A stretch of 64,000 nt of DNA from Nostoc sp. UHCC 0702 (GTDB lineage Bacteria; Cyanobacteriota; Cyanobacteriia; Cyanobacteriales; Nostocaceae), in NCBI GenBank assembly GCA_017164015.1, contig CP071065.1, positions 6,214,091 through 6,278,090 on the forward strand, written 5' to 3'. How positions within the stretch are numbered: the first letter of the stretch is position 1; every line of letters starts with the position of its first letter. Shown here one piece after another: positions 30,820 to 39,216 of this stretch. The translations under genes were made by a program, and so were the position numbers. A model generated the notes under the pieces. That model was not told the DNA's origin. It saw only the letters and a list, made by a program, of their open reading frames with translations, and did not search any database.

Positions 30820-33800
30820 TTAGTTCTCCTTTAGTAAGGTTTCTAATTGGGCGAGCTTTGCAGCGATCGAAGCTTCGACTTCATCCTCACTGAGTTGCCC
30901 AATTTCTATCACAGCTTGCACTTCCTCCGGTGGAGTCTCCTCCTCTACTGGTGGTGCTTCCTGCTGGAACAGTTCACCCATTAGATATTCACTGAGATGT
31001 TTAATGGTAGGAAAGTCAAAGGCTAAAGTGGCTGGGAGCGAAGTACTTAAATCCTTTTCTATGCGACTTTTCAGTTCTACCGACATCAAGGAGTCCATGC
31101 CTAAATCAAAGAAGCCTTGTTGGGGATCGGGTAGTCGGGACTGTCCCCAACCCAAGACTTTGGCAACTTCGGTTTGTAAGTAACCTGTTAACTTCTTGAT
31201 ACGGTTACTAGCGACTGCTGCTGTTAATTCCTGTAAAATTTGTGACTGTTGCTGGGCTTGTTGGGTATCTGCTGGTGTAGATTGGGCGGCTAGGACTGCA
31301 AACAGTGGTTTTTGTCCCCTAGTTTCATAAAATCGCTGGTAAATTTTCCAATCGAGATTGGCTACTGTGGCTTGGGTAAAGTCACTTGGCAGCAGATGTC
31401 CCAGGGTTTCTACGACTTGCTCTGGTTGTAATGGCTCAACGCCCATCTGAGTTAAGGCGGCTAAGTCGGCAGATGATAGTAAACCACCACCAGCAAATGG
31501 CCCCCAATTAATACTTAAGCTTGGTAGCCCACAGGCGCGACGATAATGAGCGAAACTATCAAGGAAGTTATTAGCTGCTACGTAGTGAGCTTGACCCTTA
31601 GCACCCCACACAGACACCATTGAAGAGAAGCAGACAAAGAAATCTAGTGGTGTTTGTCGTGACAGTTGATGCAAGTTCCAAGCACCCATCACCTTGGGAC
31701 GTAACATCGCCATCAAGTCTGTATAGTTCATCTCCTGCATCGCTTGATAGCCAAAGGCGCTGGCAGAATGCACTATCCCTCGCAGTGGTGGAGAGTTGTA
31801 AGCGATATTCTCTATTAACTGCTTGAGGGCTGGCTCATCAGCGATGTCTGCTTGAGCGATAGTCACTTTTGCTCCGGTTTGCTCAAGGCGAGCGATCGCA
31901 TCTTGTGCAGTTGCACTCGGTTGGCTACGTCCCACCAACACTAAATGTTTTGCACCTTGGGATACCAGCCAATTCACCACCTTCAGTCCACTGTTACCCA
32001 AACCACCTGTGATTAAGTAACTTGCATCGGCGTGGATTTGCAATTCTGTGATGGCTGGTGGTTGGCTGGGTACTAACCTGGCTACATAACGTTGTCCTTG
32101 ATGTAAGGCGATATGTTCTTCCCCATCACCATCCCAAATTTCGGCAAATAGGGCATTTACTGTGTTGTCATCGGTGACAGATCCGACATCAATTAGACCT
32201 CCCCATAAGTCGGGGTATTCTAAGACAATGGTTTTTCCTAAACCCCATAATGCCGACTGAGCAACACCATCAACTGTGGTTGTCTCGGTAACTGGTTGGG
32301 TGTTTTGGGTAACTAACCACAATCGAGGGGGCTTTGCTGTCTGAATGGTGGTTAAGGCTTGGACTAGTTGCAATGTACTGCCACAGCCTAACTGCGATGC
32401 TGTTTCTAAGTCTGCACTCGTCAATGCCTCGGCTTTGGCTGCATCCAAACTCCACAAATGCACCACACCCTGCAATGGGGTGATTTTTGTCAGCAATTGC
32501 TGCCAGTCTTGAGGTTGAGTAGGGTTAATTTGGTATGTCTGCTCATGCAGTTGGCGATATTCTGCACCGGGCGAGGCAATGATGCAAGTCTCCCCTTGCG
32601 CTTGTAAATGCGTAGCTAATTTTACACCAATACCTTGAGTATCAGCTAAAATTAACCAACTGCCAGAATCGGATTTTGTCTGTGTTGTCTCTATTAAAGG
32701 CTTTTGAGCCAAGATGACTGACTGCCGTGATGCCACACCTTGTTCATCAGATGTGTAACCAATCTTAACTGCGTCTGTAAATCCACTGTTTTGTAATAAT
32801 GCCTGCCATCTGTCAGGTGGGAGTAAGGGATAGTCTACACGCCAACTATCACTAAAGCGCCACCATCCTTCGGTCAAGCCAAAGATTAAATCCATCCAAC
32901 GCTGCGCGCCTGTGGCTTCCCACAGCAGTACAATCCCACTGGGTGCTAAGAGTTGCTGGACGTGTTGTAGGGTTTGGGGCAGGTCTTTGGTGGCGTGGAG
33001 GACGTTGGCAGCGATAATTAAATCGAAATGTTGGGGGTTAAACCCTTGCAGTAATGGATCTTGTTCAATATCCAAAACTTGATAGCGTATGAAGGGGTAA
33101 TCAGCGAATTTATCTTGAGCTTTAGCTAAGAAGAGTGCGCCGATGTCAGTGAAGACATATTCGGTTTGATGGGGATATAGCTCAGGCAGAATATGAGTTG
33201 TTGTCCCACCAGTACCACCACCAATTTCCAGAATGCGCAGCCCGCGATGTTTGGGCAGTTTTTCCAAGGCGGTAGCGATCGCTTTTTGGACGATGTTGTT
33301 CATCACTTGCGCGCCTAAGGAATCCTGATACAGGCGGGTAGCAGTACTTAAATCCCCGTCTGGGAACAGCAGTTGAATCGGGTCACACTCGCCCCGCAAT
33401 ACCGATGCTAACTGCAAACCACATCGTTCTAACAGGGTGAGTTCGGCTACGGATAAAGCATGTTGTGCTAATAGTTGTTGACTGATGGGTTGCGGATCAA
33501 TCATGGTGGGCAGATTGATCACTTGCCAATTGTTGGGAGCAGTTGGCTGTAATATGCCCTCTTCCGCTAGCATCTGCAACAATCTTCCCAGTAACCTGTG
33601 CTGCGCTGCTACTGTTCTTGTTTGTTGCACAAAGCTGCTAGTGGAGAATTGCTGTCCTAGTTGCCAATCGACTCCCATTGTTGCCAAAGCTTTGAGGACA
33701 TAGCCAATACTCAAAGTTTCTAACTGATTGAGTAATTCGCTGTAGGCAACGATATCTGGTTGTGCCATCAAGTCGGCAAATTCACTTTGCAGGCGATCGC

Positions 33801-36800
33801 TAATCATGCTAGGACTGAGCAAATAATCTGCTGGTAAATTGGCAGTGCCAAACCGACCCCGCAAATGCCACTCGATTTCATATAACCAGTTTTGCCACTG
33901 TTGGGACTGCGCTCCTACCAAAGCTTCCCGGCGGACTTTGCGTAGTTGTAATCCCTCAACCGAGGCAATTGTCTGGCCATCACCAGCCACCAGATAAATA
34001 TCTCCAATTAGAACTGGCGATTGAGTATCTGAATTAGTTCTTAATTTTACATAACTCCAAACACAATCACTAGGATTTTCATTCAGATGCAATCGCTCAA
34101 ACCCTACCTGCATATAAGTATTTTGTTCTAACTCTTTGGGCAGGGCTGCGCCTAAAGCCTGGAAGCAAGCATCTAATAATACAGGATGTAGTCGATACTC
34201 TCCTGTTTGCTCTAACCCCGGTGCTAGTTCTACCGCCGCTAAGGCTTGCCCCGGTTGACCAGAAATTCGTTGTAGGGCTTGAAAATTATCACCGTAGTCA
34301 ATCCCGCGCTGTTGTAATTTTTGGTAGAAAGTGGCGATCGCCGTTGGGGTGGGATTTTGGGTTTGTAAGGTTTCTAAATCAAATGCTGGTAAGGGTTTAT
34401 CGGCGTTACTGTTGCTGACTTTACCCGCTACATGCAGTGTCCAGCTAGGATGAGATTGATTGGTGTCAGTATTGAGACTAAAAATTTGGAATGTGTAAAC
34501 TGACTGACTTTCTGGAATCAAAATTAATTGCAGGGTTTTCGTTTCATGTTCAGTGAGCATCAGCGCCTGCTGCACAATTAATGATTCGATGACTCTGGCA
34601 GCATCAGACCAGACCACAGCCCCAGCCGCTAACGCCATTTCCACATAACAGGAAGTGGGAACAACAACTGCTCCGTAGACACAGTGGTCGTTTAAGTAAG
34701 GTAGAGAGTCAATGCTGATTTGGGATTCAAAGGTCAGCTCTTGTTTGCTTAAGGCTGAATATAATTGCTGCCCCAGCAAGGGGTGCAACTGGGTGCTACG
34801 CGCTCCACTGTGGTGGTAATGATGGCGATGGTGATGGGTGGCTACCTCTGCCCAGTAGCGTTGGCGTTGGAAGGGGTAAGTTGGTAGAATGACTCGGTTG
34901 CGGGGATACCCTTGCTCAAACCCTTGCCAATTCCAGGATGCACCCCACACATACATCTGGGCCAGGCTTTGCAGCATTTGTTGCCAATCGGGATATCCAG
35001 AACGCAAACTAGGCAACCAAGCTAATTTCTCGGCTTCTTCCGGTGTCACGCATTGCTTACCCATGCCCAGGAGAACCGCTTGCGGCCCAATTTCTAGCAA
35101 CACACGGCATTTTTGCTGCACTAAAGTTTGCATTCCGGCGGCAAAGCGCACGGGTTGCAAGATATGTTGACACCAATAATCAATTTGGGTGACTTCATCA
35201 CCAATAATTTGACCGGTAACATTGGAGATGAGTTTGATTTTGGGTGCGGAAAACTGAACTGACTGGGCTACCTGGGCAAATTCTTGCACCATTGGCTGCA
35301 TTAGCAGCGAATGAAAAGCGTGGGAAACTTGCAGGGGTTTGGTTTTCACTCCAGACAGAGCAAGTTCGTCACAAACTGCGTTTAAGGCTTGTTGTTCGCC
35401 AGCAATTACGGTACTGTTGGGGCCATTCATGGCGGCGATGGCAATTTTGTCTTCGTAGGGTGCAAGGATGCTGCTCAGTTGCTCTGGGCTAGCCATGACT
35501 GCTACCATGCCGCCATTCCTGGGCAAGGCTTGCATTAACCGCCCCCGTTCAGCAATCAGTTTTAACCCGTCTGCTAAACTGAACACACCTGCTACGCAGG
35601 CCGCTACGTATTCTCCGACGCTGTGTCCTATGACCACACTGGGGGCAATCCCCCAAGATTCCCACAGTTTATAGAGGGCGTACTCAATAGCAAATATAGC
35701 TGGTTGGGTATACGCTGTTTCATCCAACAATTTACCCGCACCATTACTGGGATACATCACTTCTAGGAGTGGTTTGCTTAGATATGTGCGTAAAATGCGG
35801 TCACATTCCTGGAGAGTTTGACGAAATATCGGTTGAGTTTCGTACAGTTGCCTTCCCATGTTGATGTATTGAGAACCCTGCCCAGTAAATAGAAAAGCGA
35901 TTTTGGGTTGCTGACGACTGGTGAGATGGCGATAGGCTACAGTCGGGGAAGGCTCTCCTGTCAAAAAATCTGCTAATTGCTGATGGAGTTCTTTTTTGGA
36001 TTGGGCAACTACAGCGAGGCGGTGGTCAAAATGCGATCGCCCCGTACCCGCACTAAAACAAATATCTCCCAGGGATAATTCTGGCTGGGATAATAGTAAT
36101 TTTTGATACTCTTGAGCTAATTCCCGCAAGGCGGCATCTTCTTTGGCTGACAAAGTGAGTAGATGCAGGGGACGTTCACCTTCTGAGGGGGAACTGGTCT
36201 GGATTTGGCTACTAGAGGGTGCTTCTTCTAAGATCACATGGCAGTTTGTGCCACCAAAACTAAAGGCACTTACACCAGCTATGCGCTTGTGATTGACTGC
36301 CCAAGGTTGCAAGGTGGTGGGAATAGCAAAATTAGTATTATCTAAGTCAATATACTGATTTAACTGTTTTAAATGTAAATGTGGTGGAATCTCACGATGA
36401 TATAGCGACAGTACCACTTTAATTAACCCGGAAATTCCCGCCGCCGCTTCCAAATGCCCGATGTTGGTCTTGACTGAACCAATCCAACAGGGTTGTCCTG
36501 CATCTCGCCCCTGGGCTAACACAGCTTTGAGAGCTTTAATTTCAATCGGATCTCCCAAGGAGGTGCCTGTGCCATGCGCCTCTACATAACTAATTTCGGC
36601 TGGGGTGACTCCGGCATTTTCCAAGGCTTTGCGAATCACGGCTTGTTGTGCAATGCCGTTAGGGGCGGTGAGTCCGTTACTCAGTCCATCTTGGTTAACT
36701 GCTGCCCCTCGAATGATTGCCAAAATGCGATCGCCATCTCGCTGGGCATCCTCTAGCCGTTTGAGGACGACCACTCCACAACCATCGCCGCGCACAAAGC

Positions 36801-37494
36801 CGTCAGCACTAGCATCAAAGGCTTTACAACGACCATCGGCTGCCATCATCCGCGCATGGGAATAAGTAATTGTGCCTTCGGGAGATAAAACTAAGTTGAC
36901 TCCACCCACTAAGCACAGATTCGACTCCCGATTATTTAAGCTTTGCTGGGCAAGATGAATCCCCACCAGAGATGAAGAACAGGCAGTATCAATGGTGAGA
37001 CAAGGCCCACGCAAATCCAAAACGTAGGAGAGACGGTGTGAGGCAATACTTAATGCCCCACCTGTACCATCATAAGCGTTGATTTGCTTAACATCTCTCG
37101 ATAGCGACCTGGCATAGTCGAAGTTACCCACACCGATAAAAACTCCAGTTTGGCTACCGGCTAGCTGCTGCGGTACAATCCCCGCATTTTCCAACGCTTC
37201 CCAAGCTACTTCCAGTACTAGTCGTTGCTGCGGGTCGATGCGTTCTGCTTCCCGGGGAGAAATACCAAAGAAGTGGGCATCAAAGCGATCTACCTGCTCG
37301 ATAAATCCACCCCACCGAGTATTCATTTTCCCTGGGGTAGTGGGTTCGCGATCGTAAAAAGCATCGGCATCCCATCGGTCGGTAGGTACTTCCGTGATGG
37401 TATCCACACCATTACGTAGCACCTGCCAAAATTCTGCTGGATTTTTCGCTTGAGGAAAACGACAACCTATACCAATAATCGCAATCGGATCCAT
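30820..37494 (-). CDS. type I PKS module 1, KS-AT-DH-cMT-KR-ACP
   Basis: 2224 residues from the ATG at 37494, which has AGGTGA 4-5 bases upstream; a TTG 15 bases earlier is also open. It starts straight at the KS with no docking coil, as expected for the first PKS fed by a free-standing ACP. KS (DTACSSSL, Cys172; HGTGT; NIGHLE), AT (GHSVGEY near 625; HAFHS, malonyl), DH (HCVYGAVVVP near 935; HPVLLDACF), C-methyltransferase (LEIGGGTGGTT near 1423), KR (GGLGNSG near 1826; no LDD; SSMVSVWG, A-type), ACP (LGMDSLM near 2131). With KR and DH but no ER, an alpha-methyl-alpha,beta-unsaturated intermediate is expected. Its AT is clearly different from the shared AT of modules 2-4. The C-terminal tail LSEDEVEASIAAKL is a docking segment. 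Confidence 0.94.
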   Translation of the reverse strand: MDPIAIIGIGCRFPQAKNPAEFWQVLRNGVDTITEVPTDRWDADAFYDREPTTPGKMNTRWGGFIEQVDRFDAHFFGISPREAERIDPQQRLVLEVAWEALENAGIVPQQLAGSQTGVFIGVGNFDYARSLSRDVKQINAYDGTGGALSIASHRLSYVLDLRGPCLTIDTACSSSLVGIHLAQQSLNNRESNLCLVGGVNLVLSPEGTITYSHARMMAADGRCKAFDASADGFVRGDGCGVVVLKRLEDAQRDGDRILAIIRGAAVNQDGLSNGLTAPNGIAQQAVIRKALENAGVTPAEISYVEAHGTGTSLGDPIEIKALKAVLAQGRDAGQPCWIGSVKTNIGHLEAAAGISGLIKVVLSLYHREIPPHLHLKQLNQYIDLDNTNFAIPTTLQPWAVNHKRIAGVSAFSFGGTNCHVILEEAPSSSQIQTSSPSEGERPLHLLTLSAKEDAALRELAQEYQKLLLSQPELSLGDICFSAGTGRSHFDHRLAVVAQSKKELHQQLADFLTGEPSPTVAYRHLTSRQQPKIAFLFTGQGSQYINMGRQLYETQPIFRQTLQECDRILRTYLSKPLLEVMYPSNGAGKLLDETAYTQPAIFAIEYALYKLWESWGIAPSVVIGHSVGEYVAACVAGVFSLADGLKLIAERGRLMQALPRNGGMVAVMASPEQLSSILAPYEDKIAIAAMNGPNSTVIAGEQQALNAVCDELALSGVKTKPLQVSHAFHSLLMQPMVQEFAQVAQSVQFSAPKIKLISNVTGQIIGDEVTQIDYWCQHILQPVRFAAGMQTLVQQKCRVLLEIGPQAVLLGMGKQCVTPEEAEKLAWLPSLRSGYPDWQQMLQSLAQMYVWGASWNWQGFEQGYPRNRVILPTYPFQRQRYWAEVATHHHRHHYHHSGARSTQLHPLLGQQLYSALSKQELTFESQISIDSLPYLNDHCVYGAVVVPTSCYVEMALAAGAVVWSDAARVIESLIVQQALMLTEHETKTLQLILIPESQSVYTFQIFSLNTDTNQSHPSWTLHVAGKVSNSNADKPLPAFDLETLQTQNPTPTAIATFYQKLQQRGIDYGDNFQALQRISGQPGQALAAVELAPGLEQTGEYRLHPVLLDACFQALGAALPKELEQNTYMQVGFERLHLNENPSDCVWSYVKLRTNSDTQSPVLIGDIYLVAGDGQTIASVEGLQLRKVRREALVGAQSQQWQNWLYEIEWHLRGRFGTANLPADYLLSPSMISDRLQSEFADLMAQPDIVAYSELLNQLETLSIGYVLKALATMGVDWQLGQQFSTSSFVQQTRTVAAQHRLLGRLLQMLAEEGILQPTAPNNWQVINLPTMIDPQPISQQLLAQHALSVAELTLLERCGLQLASVLRGECDPIQLLFPDGDLSTATRLYQDSLGAQVMNNIVQKAIATALEKLPKHRGLRILEIGGGTGGTTTHILPELYPHQTEYVFTDIGALFLAKAQDKFADYPFIRYQVLDIEQDPLLQGFNPQHFDLIIAANVLHATKDLPQTLQHVQQLLAPSGIVLLWEATGAQRWMDLIFGLTEGWWRFSDSWRVDYPLLPPDRWQALLQNSGFTDAVKIGYTSDEQGVASRQSVILAQKPLIETTQTKSDSGSWLILADTQGIGVKLATHLQAQGETCIIASPGAEYRQLHEQTYQINPTQPQDWQQLLTKITPLQGVVHLWSLDAAKAEALTSADLETASQLGCGSTLQLVQALTTIQTAKPPRLWLVTQNTQPVTETTTVDGVAQSALWGLGKTIVLEYPDLWGGLIDVGSVTDDNTVNALFAEIWDGDGEEHIALHQGQRYVARLVPSQPPAITELQIHADASYLITGGLGNSGLKVVNWLVSQGAKHLVLVGRSQPSATAQDAIARLEQTGAKVTIAQADIADEPALKQLIENIAYNSPPLRGIVHSASAFGYQAMQEMNYTDLMAMLRPKVMGAWNLHQLSRQTPLDFFVCFSSMVSVWGAKGQAHYVAANNFLDSFAHYRRACGLPSLSINWGPFAGGGLLSSADLAALTQMGVEPLQPEQVVETLGHLLPSDFTQATVANLDWKIYQRFYETRGQKPLFAVLAAQSTPADTQQAQQQSQILQELTAAVASNRIKKLTGYLQTEVAKVLGWGQSRLPDPQQGFFDLGMDSLMSVELKSRIEKDLSTSLPATLAFDFPTIKHLSEYLMGELFQQEAPPVEEETPPEEVQAVIEIGQLSEDEVEASIAAKLAQLETLLKEN

Positions 37495-37534
37495 GTTTTC
37501 ACCTATCAACAGTGCCTAAACTTGTGTTTGCTTG

Positions 37535-38881
37535 TTAAGCTATCGATTGCGCAAATTGGCGGAAGGCTTGAGTACTAGTCGCCAAACCCTGACTCATCGA
37601 ACCACTTGCTTCAATCAAACGCATTTCCCGATTGATAGGCCACAAATATTCTAAACGGCCAAAGAAGCTGCGAAAATCCTTCACAAAGCCTTTGTGGTAT
37701 TTCTTAGCGATATGAAATCCTTCATGTTCTTGACAGAAGCATTTCTCCATCCAATGCAGCGCATCTTGGCTAGACATACCAAATATGTGGCTCTGGAGGA
37801 TTCGATAAATCACGCTCATGAAATACTCATCATCACGAAAACAACGAGCAGGTAGCCCACAACTTATACCACCGTGGTAATTGATGACGTTACGTTGTGC
37901 TAAATAAACTGTCCAATTCGCTATGAATTTCTCGTAAGCTGTTGGTTTCGAGAAATCTTGATACATATTTTGAGAAATGATTTGTGATGTCGTCGTATGA
38001 AACGATTCATCTAAAAAGTGATAGTGAGAAACGGCTGTGGGCGCTGGAATGAATTCACCTTGACGTTCCAGACTCTTGAAATATAAAGAGCGGGGGTGTT
38101 CTTGGCTTTTGAGTAAGGCGTTGGAAATGTAGCGCAAGGCGTAGTAATGGCAAGCCAAAAATGGAGAACTACCCCAGTTAATTGTGAAAAACTTTAACAA
38201 AGATGGTGAGGCAAATCTGCCACCTGAACCTTGTGTGGGAGTGGGAAATAGTTCGCCTTTTTGCAATAATTCTTGCAAAAATTTATTGCTAGACACGTAT
38301 TTTTGCTTCTTCAAGATATTCTTAGATAAGAAATCCAAGGTTTTATCTTGTAAAGTAGCCGTAGGTGATCTTTCTGTTTTTAATTCCTGTGGTCGTAACT
38401 TAGTGACACTGCCAAAGCCTTTTTTACCTAATAAGGCTGTACGAGTTTTGTGACCAATTCTTTGAAAGGCGTGAATGTGGTGATACTCTTGCGATGTTTC
38501 TAATTGCAATTCTTGACAAAGAGTATCGTATCCACCGACGTTTTCAAATACGCCAGATGTGACTTGATTGTAAATAATTGTGTTAACTTCACTAGCGGCG
38601 GTGTTGTTATTTTGAATTGCCCAATAAAGATGATTCAGCGCCTTTTTCTGTGTAGTAGAGGCTTGTTCGTATAGGGGTGTGCCATACAACAAAGATTGTT
38701 CTGGATGAGTCCAATAGTAGTCTTTGTTGTCGTCGTAGTTGAAGTGCTGCTCTAGTTCTTGAATTCTTTCTGTGTAATCAGATTCAGAATTACTGCGATA
38801 GTTAATTTCGTTGATTTTACGATGCTTTTTCGGCTTATCTCGCCGGAAATTTGTTGATGAGGGTTCGCTTAGGCTAACCAT
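37535..38881 (-). CDS. CylC/AurF-like dimetal-carboxylate protein, candidate halogenase
   Basis: 448 residues, soluble and helical. Three ExxH pairs are visible: E132-H135 (QEYHHIH), E292-H295 (LDESFH) and E387-H390 (EHEGFH), the ligand pattern of ferritin-like di-iron oxygenases of the AurF group. Length and position, right after an acyl-AMP ligase and an ACP and before PKS module 1, match CylC of cylindrocyclophane biosynthesis, which chlorinates an unactivated carbon of an ACP-bound fatty acid. By analogy it should act on the starter acyl chain. Halogenase rather than hydroxylase activity is inferred from context; sequence alone cannot decide. It lies 56 bp from the ACP gene and 40 bp from module 1, so it is part of the operon. 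Confidence 0.75.
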   Translation of the reverse strand: MVSLSEPSSTNFRRDKPKKHRKINEINYRSNSESDYTERIQELEQHFNYDDNKDYYWTHPEQSLLYGTPLYEQASTTQKKALNHLYWAIQNNNTAASEVNTIIYNQVTSGVFENVGGYDTLCQELQLETSQEYHHIHAFQRIGHKTRTALLGKKGFGSVTKLRPQELKTERSPTATLQDKTLDFLSKNILKKQKYVSSNKFLQELLQKGELFPTPTQGSGGRFASPSLLKFFTINWGSSPFLACHYYALRYISNALLKSQEHPRSLYFKSLERQGEFIPAPTAVSHYHFLDESFHTTTSQIISQNMYQDFSKPTAYEKFIANWTVYLAQRNVINYHGGISCGLPARCFRDDEYFMSVIYRILQSHIFGMSSQDALHWMEKCFCQEHEGFHIAKKYHKGFVKDFRSFFGRLEYLWPINREMRLIEASGSMSQGLATSTQAFRQFAQSIA

Positions 38882-38937
38882 ATTGTTTCTTGGGATAATT
38901 GTTACAAATTGAAGACAACCATTGAACTGTTGAGATT

Positions 38938-39216
38938 CTATGATTCTGCACTCAAATATTGAGTGAGCAATTCGATAGTGGGATAGTCGTATAACAGTGT
39001 GGGGTCAAGCTTTTTCCCTAGCCAATCTTCTAAATCACCAGTCATTCCAATGGCGGCTGATGAATCTAGGCTATAGCGATCAAAAGGAATGGTCACATCT
39101 ATTTCTTCGGCTTTTACTTCTAAAAGTTCTGCTAAATAAGCCACAATCCAGGCTTGAATCTCATCTGCTGAGAAGATAGTTTTAGTAGTTGTGAGAGTTT
39201 TATCTTGGAGTTGCAT
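38938..39216 (-). CDS. stand-alone acyl carrier protein (CylB-like)
   Basis: 92 residues with one carrier domain. The phosphopantetheine serine lies in SLDSSAAIG, and the helix III region LLYDYPTIELLTQYL is typical of cyanobacterial loading ACPs. The start overlaps the end of the acyl-AMP ligase gene by 17 bp, so the pair is translationally coupled. It should receive the fatty acid from that ligase, present it to the CylC-like enzyme and pass it to the KS of module 1. Confidence 0.92.
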   Translation of the reverse strand: MQLQDKTLTTTKTIFSADEIQAWIVAYLAELLEVKAEEIDVTIPFDRYSLDSSAAIGMTGDLEDWLGKKLDPTLLYDYPTIELLTQYLSAES

